From the NCBI GenBank assembly GCA_012976225.1, contig JAAVVG010000005.1, positions 620,001 to 684,000 on the forward strand: a stretch of 64,000 nt of DNA. Reading direction: 5' to 3'. Positions within the stretch are counted from its first letter, which is position 1, and every line of letters begins with the position of its first letter. Positions 28,568 to 40,432 of this stretch are shown here, piece by piece. The notes beneath the pieces are model-generated. The model was not told the DNA's origin. It saw only the letters and a program-made list of their open reading frames with translations, and did not search any database. The translations under genes were made by a program, and so were the position numbers. The DNA comes from Golubevia sp. BC0850. Taxonomy: Eukaryota; Basidiomycota; Exobasidiomycetes; Golubeviales; Golubeviaceae.

Positions 28568-31484
28568 TTAGACTCCCCTAGCCCTCTCAATCTTTTCTCT
28601 AATAAGTTCGCTGTTCCCCCTCAAATCAAATCCCCTGAAAGTAGCTTCAATTCTATTCAACCCATTCCTCAATTCTACGATTAAAGGTAAAGTATGATTA
28701 AGGTAAGCGTCATTAAATTCCTTCGACTCTTTCTCCTGATCCTCAGTTTCCTTTCCTTGATTTTTGAAGACCTTATTAACGAAAGCTTTTCTCCTTTCAT
28801 GGTTATCTGTCAACTGCGTTCTAAGTTCTCCGACTCTACCTTCCAATCCTTCTAGTAGATCAGCGAATCTCTCCATGATCGGAACTAGATCTGCTTGCAA
28901 GATTCCAAGATTATCTTCTTCTATACTATTGACTGACAACTCAGTCAGAGAACTCGCAGCCCATATCGCTCTACTTGAGGAGGTTGGATCTGGAATGAAT
29001 CTCTTGAGGATCAGAGTTGGAGAGGGTAGAAGAAGTGAATGGAGATGAGAAAGTAGAGGAGAGATGATCGGACGAAGGAAATGAAGAAGATCGGATGGAA
29101 GGAGATGGAAGAGTGGGAGAAAGGTGGAGAAAGGTAAAGTGAAAAGAGAAGAGAATTGAGGTGAAGTTTGAGTTGAAGACGTTTGCTTTGAAGCGACTGG
29201 AGTTGATGAACTTGGCTTTGAGGCGGGAGTCTCGTTCTTCATGCCGATCATCTTGGTTACAGAGTCTGGTAACAATCCAACTGCTTTCTGAGGAACAAGA
29301 CTAGTTGAAGAAGGGGAATGAGAAGTGGAAGTATTTGGGGAAGCAGAGATCGTATCCCAGATGTTCTTCTTGGGAGTCTTGACTGCTAATCTCAACTTCT
29401 CTGGGTCGTGAACTTCAATATTCCTTCCAGGAGAAGAGTGCTTGGACTTATCGATATTTGGAGTTGTCGGATATAAGGTATTTGAAGCCACTGTTTTCTC
29501 ATTCGGAGCTTTCCCACCAGTTTTGACACCCCTCAATTCCTTCTCCAAAACCAACATACATTCCTTAAAAATAGCTTTCCAAGCTCCATCTCTTCCAGGT
29601 CCAGGACTTGATGAGATCCCATTCATTGGTGACCCTCCAGTAGCAGGCGAATAAATTCCAACATCTGAGTAAATTTCCTTTCTTCTCTCGCTTGAAGTCG
29701 AAGTCAACAAGGCTAGTTCAGCAAAAGCATAATTAGACAGAAATTGATCCTCACGGTTGTTCGAAACGGTAGCTTTAAGTCCTCCTACTAAACCACGATT
29801 CTTATCTTTCGAAAATCCACTGACAAGAACTGGTTGAGTCGAATAAATTGACCATAGATCACCGACTCCGATTTGCCAAATCATACTCGAAGCGAAACTT
29901 AAAAGGAAAGATCTTGAGAGTAAATCTGATGTCAAGAAACCCAATCTAGTATCTGGTATCAAGACTCGTCTGAGCTGTGAGGTTTCTCCAATGATACTAA
30001 CGATGAATTGTAGTATAGATCGACGTGTTAACCAATAGAAAACTAGAATTGCTGGACTGACCATTGAAATAGTCAGAGAAGAAACTAAAGATTTTGAAAT
30101 TCTTGAATGTAGTCTCTCTCTCAAAGTCAAAGAAAGTAGGGAATCGAAAATTGGAATCCTAGAGAAGGAAGTGGACTTCTTGGTGGAAAGAGAAATGGAT
30201 AGATGATAAATTAAACCAAAGATAGCATTGGCGAAAAATAGGTAGAAGACTCTTTCATTTGGACGTGTTGAAACTCTTGGAGGATCGAGTTTACGATGTA
30301 TGCTTGCTTTCTGAAACCACCAACTATAATTTGAGAAATCTTGACTTGGATGTTGATTGAATACCTCAGATGCAGAAGGTGAATAATATGAGGGTTGTAA
30401 AAGATAGAGAGTGAAGGTAAAGATCATTGCTAGAATCAATCCAGATAGAGAAGTAGTGATTCCATTCCAAGCAACAATTTCTCCTGCTTTACTCTTCCAG
30501 AACTCCAACTTTGAATTACTATCTCCTTGAACTAGAACAATTGGTTTCTGTTGTGCGGTTGTGCTTTCAGGTCTTGCTTTCTCGTCTACTTTGCCTTGTA
30601 TTTCCCATTTCCTCGATACTAGCAATGGAAGGACTGCTATCAGCCAAGCTAAAAAGGATAGAGCTAATATTGAAGGTGAGACGAAGTTGAAGAGTGAGGA
30701 TAGAGGTGAGAAAGGTTGGAAAGTGGAAAGACATAGAAGAGAGTGGGTAAGGAGGAAGGAGAGAGCGTAGATTCGTCGAAGTCGAAGTCGTAGGACAGTC
30801 TGTTGGCGGATCGTCGAGTAGGAATAGGAGAAGTGGATTGGTTCAGTAGAAGGCAAACGAAAGAGGGACAGATCTGGCAAGCCAGAGTGAGATCAAGAGA
30901 GGGAGAACTCCAGGCTGCCGAGATCCAGCTTTCCTCTGCACCACATTCGCCTTGAGTCCTAGCCTCGAGATAGTGGTTCAATACTGTTATGAGACAGATC
31001 AAAGTCCAGCGAAAGAGGGTGAGATTGCAGATAGAGCTTCTTCGAGAACTCCATCGTTCTTTCTCTACCTCTACTCTCGCTTTGAGTTTCAGCCGAAAAC
31101 CCCTCTTGAACACATAAGAAACATTCAATCAACCAAACTCACCTTTATTAAATCTGTATAATCAGCATAAGGCAATCTCTGGAGAGCACTAGCTGGAGGA
31201 GCACTTGCTGCCAAAGGACTGCTAACACCCATTCCCATTGCAGTTCCACCACTGCCATTCACTGAAGCATTGAAAGCTGTGTTCCTGTTCCTCAAGGCAG
31301 AATTAGGAGTGGAAGTTGGAGTTGAATGGAGATTACGTGTATGAATTGAAGCAGGAGTGGAATTTGAATTAGAAGAGTTTGAGAATTGATTTCGAGGATT
31401 GAAAGGAGAAGAAGAAGTTCTTGGACCAGAGATTCGGTTTATTGGAGTAGAAGTAGATCTTGAGGATAGTGAAGTTGAAATCAT
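28568..31484 (-). CDS. NDC1: Nucleoporin NDC1 (transmembrane nuclear pore / spindle pole body protein)
   Basis: Integral membrane nucleoporin that anchors nuclear pore complexes and, in fungi, helps insert spindle pole bodies. Exons 31484-31143 and 30799-28568 give 857 aa. The N-terminal exon is Ser/Thr/Asn-rich and ends LPYADYTDLIK, joining to TVLRLRLRRIYALSFLLTHS. Six or so hydrophobic segments follow in the first 330 residues (for example FLAWLIAVLPLLV, LILAMIFTFTLYLL and ILVFYWLTRRSILQFIVSII). After them are GDLWSIYSTQPVLVSG, NYAFAELALLT and a soluble C-terminal half with a Ser/Pro-rich linker and LGILQADLVPIMERFADLLE. Intron 1 is 342 nt. An alternative start inside exon 2 is possible. 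Confidence 0.86.
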
Positions 31485-32197
31485 CTCAATCTCGTTGAGA
31501 AGAACTTGGAAAGTTCACAAGTTGCTACGCTGGTCCAAGGTGAGCTATAGGGAATCAAAGGCTGACTTCTTTACTCCTATGCCTTTTGGATATTGGATGA
31601 CTATTCCTTTGGTCGAATTGGATTCGCAATCAGGTTGGGAATCAGAAATTTGACGACCCTTTCTAATCAGAGATGTCAATATCCGTCAAGAAGGAACAAG
31701 CTGCAAAAAAATGGATCTGCACGCCTTTTCTACCCTCAAATCCCGCCACTCTTTGCCTGCTCTTTTGAATTCTTGATTCTCACCCAAACTAACGAGCAAT
31801 CGATTGGGAACCCCTGGGCTGACATTTGGTCGCCGAGGATAAAGAACAAGGCCTCCTACGATCAAGGAGCTCGAGGGTTGAAAGAAAACGAAACATGCAT
31901 TGAAGGGTGGGAAACAGAGAGGTGAAAGGATTATAAAGATACACAGAAGGAACACAAACGAGAAGAGAGAAGCAGGAAGAAGATCGCCAGGTGAAATATT
32001 TTGAAAGGTCCCTTGACAAGAGTACGAAGATTGTGGAAATCATCTTGTCATCTTCATCGTCTAGGGGAAAAATCCAGAATCATAGGAGGAAAGAATCCAA
32101 GTGACTGAATTCCCAAAGATGGATTGAGATTTTCAGTCTTGAGCCTGTATGTGTGTGTGTGTGTTTTTAAAGGCTTCCAAGAGACCCTTGAAGCCTT
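31485..32197 (-). promoter_or_regulatory. NDC1 upstream / GRX5 downstream intergenic region
   Basis: A 713-bp gap between two minus-strand genes, holding the GRX5 3' UTR and NDC1 promoter. It contains a short (TG)n tract at about 32150-32164. No gene is supportable in it. Confidence 0.4.
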
Positions 32198-32651
32198 CTA
32201 CGAGCTAGTTGGAGTTGAAGGAGGCAGAGGCTCTAAAATTCCAGCCTTATCTAGAATTTGTTCTAATTCTCCAGATTGATGCACTGATTTGGAAAGAAGT
32301 GATCAGAAGAAGAAGAAGTCAGTAACATCGAAGACTTTCGGATCCCATCGTCGTTGATTTGGTTTCGAACTGGTATGTTTCGCGAAAATCAAGGGGACTA
32401 AAGATTGAGGGTATTGAGATATAGACCTTTCAAAAAGACTATCACCCTTACGAAAGAGGCAGCTCAATGAAACGTAAAGAATCGAAAACCCTCAAACTCA
32501 AGACTCACTACTTAACATAATATCACAACCTCCAACGAATTCACCCTTTACGTAAACTTGTGGAATCGTTGGCCATGAAGAATATTCTTTGATCCCTTCA
32601 CGGAGTTCTTGATCTTCTAGACAGTTGTAGGTTCTGAGTGGGAGTTGAGGG

Positions 32652-32697
<46 letters not shown>

Positions 32698-33440
32698 AGC
32701 AGAAGGGAAGAGCGAGAAGAAGGTAGGATAGAAGTGGAGTTGAAGATTTCAATGAGAATGCATTCGATTGAGAGTGTACAGGAAGCTTCAGGGAAAGCCT
32801 CGGAATGGGAAGAAGCTGAGAAGGCTGACGAGTTGGAGCTTTTAATTCTCGAAAGAGAGCTCAGAGCTGATCAAAGCCCTCAAAAAGGTCTTTCAAGGTA
32901 ACAGGGAAGATAATTCCACTCTGTTCAAATGTTCTCCTCCTCCCATTTGATGAGTAGACCACCCTTGCCTCCAAGAAGGTTACAAATCGGGGATAAAACC
33001 AATCTCTTTGACCGTCAAGCCTCTCTAGGTGCGGTTACTCACTTGAAACTCTCCTCCTTGACGCCCTGTACCTGCATGATCTGACAAACCGCTCTTGAGA
33101 AGCCACACTGAGGTGCATCGGGAGTACCCTTCATGAAGACGACTAGAGGATGAGATTGAACTGCGTCGTCGATCTTCTTCCTGGATTCAGCTGACAGAGC
33201 TCTTGCGATCGAGGTGGTGTGTAAAAGTGAGGATTGGAATTGTGGTGTACGTAAAAGGGCTGGGTTGGAACGAGGTAGAGATCGCTGAGGAAGAGGAAGA
33301 GGAAGAGGAAGAGGAAGAGGAGATGGAGAGGTGTTAGTAGGATGCAAAAAGTGGAGAGAGTGAAGGGAGAGGTTGATGCTTACAATTCCATTTGAGGCAG
33401 ATCTCAGGATTGAAGTTGAAGTGGCTAATGAGAACGTCAT
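32198..33440 (-). CDS. GRX5: Monothiol glutaredoxin 5, mitochondrial
   Basis: CGFS-type glutaredoxin that carries [2Fe-2S] clusters from the mitochondrial ISC machinery. Exons 33440-33043, 32633-32509 and 32283-32198 give 202 aa. The N-terminus is basic and Ser-rich with a run of alternating Leu-Pro, fitting a mitochondrial presequence. The domain shows [20 protein letters not shown] with the single active-site Cys, then [40 protein letters not shown] and [16 protein letters not shown], covering the glutathione- and cluster-binding residues. Both introns are long (409 and 225 nt); the first carries a (GA)n tract that becomes a CT tract next to the acceptor in the sense strand. It diverges from TSR4. 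Confidence 0.96.
32656..32693. repeat. (GA)n microsatellite in GRX5 intron 1
   Basis: About 19 AG units on the plus strand. In GRX5 sense orientation this is a CT tract ending about 20 nt upstream of the exon 2 acceptor, so it can serve as the polypyrimidine tract. Confidence 0.9.
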
Positions 33441-33897
33441 CTCTAAATTAGTGATGTGGTTGTGATTGTTAATGATTCAAGAAGAACTGCGATTGGCTGA
33501 CCCAACTGCAACTGAAGCACAAGCGCAAGCTGCTTTTGACTTTTTCTTCTCTCTTTTTCCTTCTCTTCCCCTCCATTCGCTACCCAATAAAGTGAGTATC
33601 AAATCCTAAGCAATGAATTTTTGAAAGATGACAAACCCAACAATTTTAGATGACGAGTCCTACCAAGGTTCATCAGAGGCATCCGATCAATTTCTTCCTG
33701 AGCTTAAGATTTCCCCTGGAATGTCTTCTGTTTGGGTTGAAGGAGAGAAGAACTGATAACTTGGATAAGACGATAAACACTGGCTACCACTCCTGACAAT
33801 CACTTGTGTATAATCATTACACAGCCGCTTTGACCTTCCCTTGCCTACTGCAACCAACTGACCTTCTCTCTTTCTTTTCGTCTCTCTTCTTCAAGTC
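33441..33897. promoter_or_regulatory. Divergent promoter region GRX5-TSR4
   Basis: A 457-bp region between the two divergent starts. It is pyrimidine-rich just before the TSR4 ATG. I recognise no defined motif, and no gene fits. Confidence 0.5.
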
Positions 33898-36268
33898 ATG
33901 CCAACAGCTCAACCAACCAATTCACCCAAACCGCAATATGATTCAGATTCAGCATCGGATTCTGATGAAGAAGGTTCACAAATCTCTGTCACTGAAGTTT
34001 CTTTAGGTCTTCCAGATGGCCAGCTTGAGAAAGAGGATGAATCTAACCCTCTGGTTTCTAGGATAGGGGGAAGAGTTGTGAGTGTCTTTTTCATTGTCTT
34101 ATTAAATCCTATTTCAATCCTTCTTCCTACCAGTATGGAGCCAGAGGCGAGGGAGCATCTGATGTCATTCTCTCAATTTTTCCCTTCTGCTCAACTCACA
34201 CGACCTCTTCAACTTCTTCTTCTTCCTCCTCCTCTCCTTTCTCCTTTGTTTCCCGATTTTCTCTCTCTCTTCTTCTTGCAACTGTTTCAGGCTTGGCTAC
34301 CTCTCTCCTCCCCTCCCCCAAAATCAATCTCAATCTGTTCTCACTGTTCAAAACCCATGCAACTTCTAGTTCAAATCTTTGCTCCTCTCATAGATTCAGC
34401 TTTCGATAGAACTTTGTTGGTCTGGGGTTGCAGTAGGAGAGTTTGTCAAAGGAAAGGCGATGGTAGGTGAGTTCACGATAGCTTCAGTTTCAGTAATCTC
34501 AGAAGGAAAGGGAAGAGAGAAGAAGGAGAGGCAATTTTTTCCCCTTGGGTCAAAGCTCTTTGGCTCAGAGGAAGGAAAAGAAAGGAAGAAAAGGCAAGGA
34601 AATTAAATCAGGATAATGGGAGAAGATAATCGAACTCTCTTTTGGAACGGCAAATGATTACGTTGTAATTTCTTCACTTGAATTTCCCTCACGGTCCCAT
34701 GGACTAGAGGTAATGAAATCAAACAATTCTTTGACAACTTTTCTTATTTCGGATCTTTTTAGAACCTGATGCCAAGGATAAACATGTCCAAGTGGTCGAG
34801 ATGAGATGAATGGAGGAGAGAGGGAGAGAGAGAGATCAGACGGCATTGAGAGAGAGAAGAAGAAAGAGAGAGAACGGGCTCACGAAATTTCCTTCATCAC
34901 TGTCACATTGATTCTGACCATTTCTTTCAATTCTCTTTCCTTCTCTCTGCGATTCCTTGGTGCTCGTTTGTTGGCGAAACCGCTCATAGCATTCGAGCCA
35001 TCAGAGTTCTTCAACACAACCCAAGGTGGGCTTCGAAATTACAGAAGCAGAAAGCTCGTAGAGAAGCTAGAGAAATTAGGGAGAAACAAATGCTAGAGGA
35101 AAAGAAATCAAGAGAAGAATTAGAAAAGAAGAAGAAAGTTGAAAGTGGGAATCCATTTTCTATGAGTGGGAATGGAGCTAATACTGGAGGTTTAGGGTCT
35201 AGTTTGTTTGGATCTAGTGGGAATGGTAAAGCTGCTTCAAATCCTTTTGCAAAGGAAGAGAAGAAAGTTGAAGAGAAGAAGGAGGTTCTCATGGAAGAAG
35301 ATGAAGAATCTTCAGACGAAGAATCATCACGTCAAGTAGAAGAATCTAAAATCAAAGAAACTTTAACTACAACCACTTCTTCTTGGTCTAAAGATTCAAA
35401 ATGGTTTGAAACCTCAACCCACTACAATCCTTCTTATTATCTCAACACAATTCCTGAACCTTCAAAAGCTTTGAGATTGGCTGAAAAACAAGGTGGAATA
35501 GAAGAAGACTTGAGGAAAAAAGTCGAAGGTTTAAATGTTGGAGTTGATAGAGAAACTAAAGAAGGGAAAGAAAAATATGAACAAACTCAAATTCCAGGAT
35601 TAGATTCAATCTTTGAAAAGTTTTTGAAAAGAGTTGGAGTTGAAGGTAGACAAGTTGTGAGATATGAATTCGATGGGATTCCATTACCTTTTAGTGGTAA
35701 AGGTGAGGTTTTTGATAAACTTTGGCCGAAAGGAAAGGGGAATGTTCAAATTGGAAGGAATGGTTCAAATTCAATCAATGGAAACTTGAGGAATTTCAAT
35801 GATGAGAAAATTCCTAAATGTGAGAATTGTGGTGGGAAAAGAGTATTCGAATGTCAATTGATGCCAAATTTGGTTAATCTTTTGAAAGTTGAAAATATTC
35901 AATTGGGAGAAGATGAGGAAATCGAGGATAAAGTTGGAGCTCAAGTTGATCCTATCGCTTCTCCTGAACCTCAAGAGGAGAAATCAAAAGCAACTACAAC
36001 TCTTTCAAAAGAAGAGATCAGAAGGAAAGAAATAGAAGGACTTTTAGGCAGACAATTCTCAAACAAACCTGTTTTTGACTCTGATGGGATTTCAAGATCA
36101 AAACCTCAAGTTTCAGATTCTCTTTCACCTGTCACTGGTTTAACTTGGAGTACTGCCCTGGTTTTTGTCTGTGAAAAAGATTGTTGTAAAGATTTGAAGG
36201 ATGAAAAGAGAGGTCAATTGGCAGAAGGTTGGAGGGAAGAATGGGTCGGTTTGATGTGGGAGGATTAA
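33898..36268 (+). CDS. TSR4: PDCD2-family ribosome biogenesis factor (Tsr4, 20S pre-rRNA processing)
   Basis: PDCD2/Tsr4 proteins chaperone ribosomal protein uS5 (Rps2) and are needed for 20S pre-rRNA maturation. Exons 33898-34077, 34291-34466 and 34990-36268 give 544 aa. The N-terminal half shows RIGGRV joined to AWLPLSSPPPKSISICSHCS, LLVQIFAPL, FDRTLLVWGCSRRVC and SIRAIRVLQHNP. The PDCD2_C half has YNPSYYLNTIPEPSK, YEFDGIPLPFSG, KCENCGGKRVFECQLMPNLV, a Cys-containing FVCEKDC and the closing EEWVGLMWED. Zinc-binding CxxC pairs are intact. A charged, repetitive region lies between the halves. Intron 2 is 523 nt, the longest in the window. All junctions keep phase. Confidence 0.92.
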
Positions 36269-36917
36269 ATTGTGAAGGAAACCATACTCTCTCTACTTCT
36301 AAATCTCTTTCTTTTTTTTCGTTGACGTCTAACGACTCTTATCGTATTTGTATCTTACTTCAATAACTTTAGAACACCAGCATTCCACTTCGCTCATCTG
36401 TATCAAATTTTTACTTTCTCATCCATCGTTCCATTGAAATCCTTTTTCTTTTTCTTCTTCTACAATGCTACTGATTGGTTAGGTTTCGATCGATCTTCAC
36501 GAAGCGAAACATGAAAACCGATTGTCTTCATAGGGAGGGGTTCGCTGGATGTCGAGTGTCGACATCCTCTGTCGATCGCTGACTTCACAGACGCCAGGAG
36601 GAGGCATTTACTGTGATTGACATTCGGATAAGTTAAGAATCAAATTGATTGATATGCAGAAACCTATGGGGACCGAAGATTTAACAAAGTATGACTCTGC
36701 ACACTTATACCGCCTCCTTCTACCAACCTGGTCATGCTCTTCTTTATGCTAAAAAGGCGTGCTAATTTACTGTTCTTGACACGTCAAACCTCAGCGTCTA
36801 AACAGTTTCGAAACTAAACACTCATCAAATCGAAATCAAAAGAGAAAAAGGGGAAATCTATTGAAATTTCACCAAAGCGTTTCCAAGCTCTCAATTCCAA
36901 CTCTTGGGACTCTCCTC
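36269..36917. other. Convergent intergenic region with hairpin
   Basis: A 649-bp region between the 3' ends of TSR4 and the 115-aa gene. It holds T-rich stretches near 36310 and a perfect 9-bp inverted repeat at 36547-36567. No gene is seen. Confidence 0.5.
36547..36567. repeat. 9-bp inverted repeat, 3-nt loop
   Basis: GGATGTCGA, loop GTG, TCGACATCC. It is a perfect stem in a convergent intergenic region. No T-run follows, so it does not resemble a bacterial-style terminator; it may be chance or a protein site. Confidence 0.75.
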
Positions 36918-37378
36918 TTATTCCTTCTTGCCCTCCTCCCCACCAGAAGCAGACCTGGAATTTGAACTGTCATCATCCCCCATCAGACCCAAACTCATGA
37001 TACTGCTAGTAGATCTGAGTTCACCCTTTTCTCTAGCTGCTTTGGCTTCCTTTTGAGATTGTAAGATGTAGTGCTCCTTGATGGTTCGGGCTTTGGCAAT
37101 CTGGAGATATTAGGGCGGGAGTGTGATGGAGTGGAAGAGGGAGAAGGCGAAAGGGAGATTGGAGGGGAGGTTCTGGTCAGTGCATAATTCGGGTTGAGTG
37201 AAGAAAACCTTACGCCAAGAATGGAACTGAGCTCCAGAAGTTCCTTTTGATTTGTTTTGGAAATGAGAGGATGAGTTACGAGGAGGAAAGCTTGGAAGAT
37301 AGGGTGGATATTTCGTCTTGTCGAAATTCTAAAACACTCTACTCTTCTGTGCGGCGTTTCCTTCATCTGCGTTTCCAT
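36918..37378 (-). CDS. Small protein of unknown function, 115 aa
   Basis: Not recognised. Exons 37378-37214 (55 codons) and 37100-36918 join in phase across a 113-nt intron. The N-terminus is basic (RRVECFRISTRR) and followed by IHPIFQAFLLVTHPL, a short hydrophobic segment, then KTNQKELLELSSILGIAKAR, a helical stretch TIKEHYILQSQKEAKAAREK and a Ser/Gly-rich acidic tail ending in EEGKKE. The internal part has the regularity of a real domain, not of a chance frame, and the intron signals are good. A small mitochondrial or membrane-associated factor would fit the composition, but that is only a guess. Confidence 0.6.
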
Positions 37379-37940
37379 CTGATTTCAAAAGGGAATCTTT
37401 CTATTTATAAGGGGAGGTATTAGGAGAGGAGAGAACCAGAAAGATGCTTTAAAGACCTCCTAAAAGAACCTTCCACCAACCCCTGCTTTTCTCTAAAATC
37501 CTCCAGACTTCTATCTTTCCTGCCTTCAAAGCATTTGTGAAATATCCTGAATGATGACTCGAAAATCTTGGCCAGACTTGAAAAGAGTAATTGAAGAAGA
37601 AGGATAGAAGAAGAATTGTCGAAGAGCTCCCCTCCTCCATCATAGATCTATCTCAGAACCACGGAAGGTTTTCCCAAGACGTCCTTCCTGACTCGGAGTT
37701 CGTCTTCGATACATCTCCAGCCATTTGAAAGACCCTCAGTCTGGCGCTAGCAGATCAAGAAAGACCTCCGTCAAGAAAAAGATAGGCATTCCGAGAGAGT
37801 CTTTTTCCCCTCTTTCTCCTCAAAGGTTTTCGATTGAGAGGAAACAAAAGGTCTAAACTCTCTTCATGCCTAATAGAGACGATCCTGAACCTTCTTTGCC
37901 CTCTTTCAACATCAAGAGACTCTTCCTCTCCCAGCTCTTC
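37379..37940 (-). promoter_or_regulatory. Intergenic region upstream of the 115-aa gene
   Basis: A 562-bp gap between two minus-strand genes, holding the NDUFS5 3' UTR and the promoter of the small gene. One open frame at 37449-37643 on the minus strand has no recognisable features. Confidence 0.35.
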
Positions 37941-38501
37941 TCAATCTTGAGACACCCCTCCTTCTGCTTGCATCTTTGACCTAAACACATCTCCTCCACG
38001 CAAACAAGCCTGCTGATGTTCTCTACTGACCTCCTTTCCGTGATGTAGACATTCCATATAATCCTCCTTTTGAGGGACGCATTCGGTTGGAGTCTCAGCT
38101 GAAGCGTAACATTTTTGGAATTCTTGCCAGAAGGTAAAACAACGGGAACGTCCTATTGAAGATGATTTGAGGTGTTTTATGGGGTTATTAGAGGGATTGA
38201 GTTGAGTGGAAGGTAAGGATTGAGGAGAGTTGATTTGAAATAGAGTAGGCAAGTTACGATGGAGAAGGAGGAAGGTTAGTCAAAGGAAGTCTCAGGGAAA
38301 GGGAAAGGTCAGGGTTGGAGGATTGAAAACTTTACCTCCAGTGAAACCGAAACCAGACTAGAAAGAGAATAGAAAGGATATTGGAAGGAGAGAGAGAGAG
38401 AGAGAGAGAAGAGAGAAGAGATTAGTGAAATAAGTTAGAAGCAATGGCGATTGGCAGCAGCTGTGATTGATGAGTTGAGGATAAGATCAACTTACAGCCA
38501 T
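37941..38501 (-). CDS. NADH:ubiquinone oxidoreductase 15-kDa-type subunit (NDUFS5 family)
   Basis: Accessory CHCH-type subunit of mitochondrial complex I, facing the intermembrane space. Three exons give 79 aa: a 6-nt start exon (38501-38496, Met-Ala), a 22-nt exon (38357-38336) and 38152-37941. The joined N-terminus is MASGFGFTGGRSRCFTFWQE, followed by FQKCYASAETPTECVPQKED, YMECLHHGKEV and QQACLRGG. The Cys pattern (RC, KC, EC, EC, AC) contains the twin CX9C-like pairs of the family. The first two exons together code for nine and a third residues, so they are easily missed. Having complex I argues against Saccharomyces-type yeasts. It diverges from PRP45 across about 210 bp. Confidence 0.9.
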
Positions 38502-38710
38502 TATTGAAATTCAGTTAGAAAAGAAAATTAAGGATCGAATTGGGTTGGTTTCGAGTTCAGAATGAGCGATGAGTGCAACCTTTGGGTGAACAGAGAAGCC
38601 ATCTGCTCCCTCTTGCCAACCCATCCAATCCAACCCGAATCCAATTCTCATCTCGATTGGACCATTCTTTTTTGATTCTCATTCCTTCGATCGTAGTATA
38701 ACATCCAACG

Positions 38711-40364
38711 ATGCTACTTCCAAACCCTCGACATTCTTCTACCTTTCAAGAGGTGTCATCCTCTTCCTCTTCCTCATCCAGTTCTAACAATCTTCAGCTT
38801 TCCACCACCGACACTTCCATTCCAGTTTACGGTAAAAGAAGGAATTGGAAACCAAGGAATCAAGAAGATTTCGCAGATGGTGGCGCTTATCCAGAATGTC
38901 ATCTAGCTCAGTATCCATTGGAAATGGGAAGAAAGAAACAGGTCAGTAACAACGACCAACAAGGATGGGATGGGATGGGATGGGATGGGATGCAGAGAGG
39001 AGGGGCATAGTAATTGGTATAAGGGATGAGGAATCTCATTGCTTTCTTGATCTCTTAGTGGTACTCTTGGAAAGAGAAGACAGCTCTGGATTAGAGGAGG
39101 TTGTCATCTCTTGCCTCCCTCCTCTACTTCCCGTCACCCAAATTGCAAGCTAATCCTTGTCCTCTTCTCGCTCTCATTCAGGGACAAGCTGGAAATACTC
39201 TATCTCTCCAAGTGGACTCCTCAGGAAACGTCCGCTACGACGCCATAGTGAAACAAGGACTTAAATCCGGTCAAACAGTTCAATCCACTTCTCAAGATCT
39301 AGTTCCATTGTCTCTAAGACCAGGAAAAGACAAAGATCGTTCCTTAGACAAACCATCAGAAGAATCTATCCAAGAGACGGCTGATAGAACTCGTTTAGCC
39401 TTAGAAGCCATTACTCAAGGTAAAATCAAAGCAGCTCAACCAAAACATGTTCCAAAACAAGATACGAATTCTTCTTTCATTCGTTATACACCTGGACAAC
39501 AAGGTGGGGATGGAAACAAACAACGAATCATTAAAATGACATCTGTTCAAGAAGATCCTTTAGAACCACCCAAATGGAAATTTAAGAAAGTACCTAAAGG
39601 ACCTCCTTCTCCGCCTGCTCCAGTTTTAAGATCTCCACCAAGAAAAGTTACAGCCAAAGAACAAGCTGAATGGAACGTACCACCTTGTATTTCAAATTGG
39701 AAGAACAATAAAGGTTTCACAATTGCTTTGGATAAGAGATTGGCAGCTGACGGTAGAGGTTTACAGGACAATTTCATTAATGATGGTTTCGCTACTTTTT
39801 CAGAAGCTCTTCAATTGGCTGATAGACATGCTAGAGAAGAAGTTAGAATGAGAGCTCAAATGACTCAGAAATTGGCTGCTAAGGAAAAAGAGAAAAGAGA
39901 GGAGAATTTGAGGAATTTGGCTCAGAGAGCTAGAGATGAGAGAGCTGGGATTACTACTAGTAGTGAAATGGGAGACGAAAATGGTAGGGAGGGTAGAACT
40001 TTGGGGAAAAGTGGTGGGAGTATGCCGGCTGCGTTGGCTGGGTATGGGAGTGATAGTGATGATGAAAGTGGAGATGGAGGTGATACTCCGAAAATAGATG
40101 GGAAAGGAAAGGGTAAAGCTAGGGATGGGAGTGATGAAGACGATAGTGAGGATGAAGGAGCCAAGGAAAGAGATAGAATTAGAGAGGAAAGAAAGAGAGA
40201 AAGAGAAAGGGAAATGAGAATGAATAGCATGGGAACGGAACAGAGAGCTAGGTATCTTGCTCGGTGAGTTCAATTGTTTGTGGGAAGAGGAAAGGAGACA
40301 AGAGGAAGGCAGAATGGGGCTGGGCTGGGTGCATTTCCCCACTTCCTAATCTCTTTTCCTTCCA

Positions 40365-40432
<68 letters not shown>

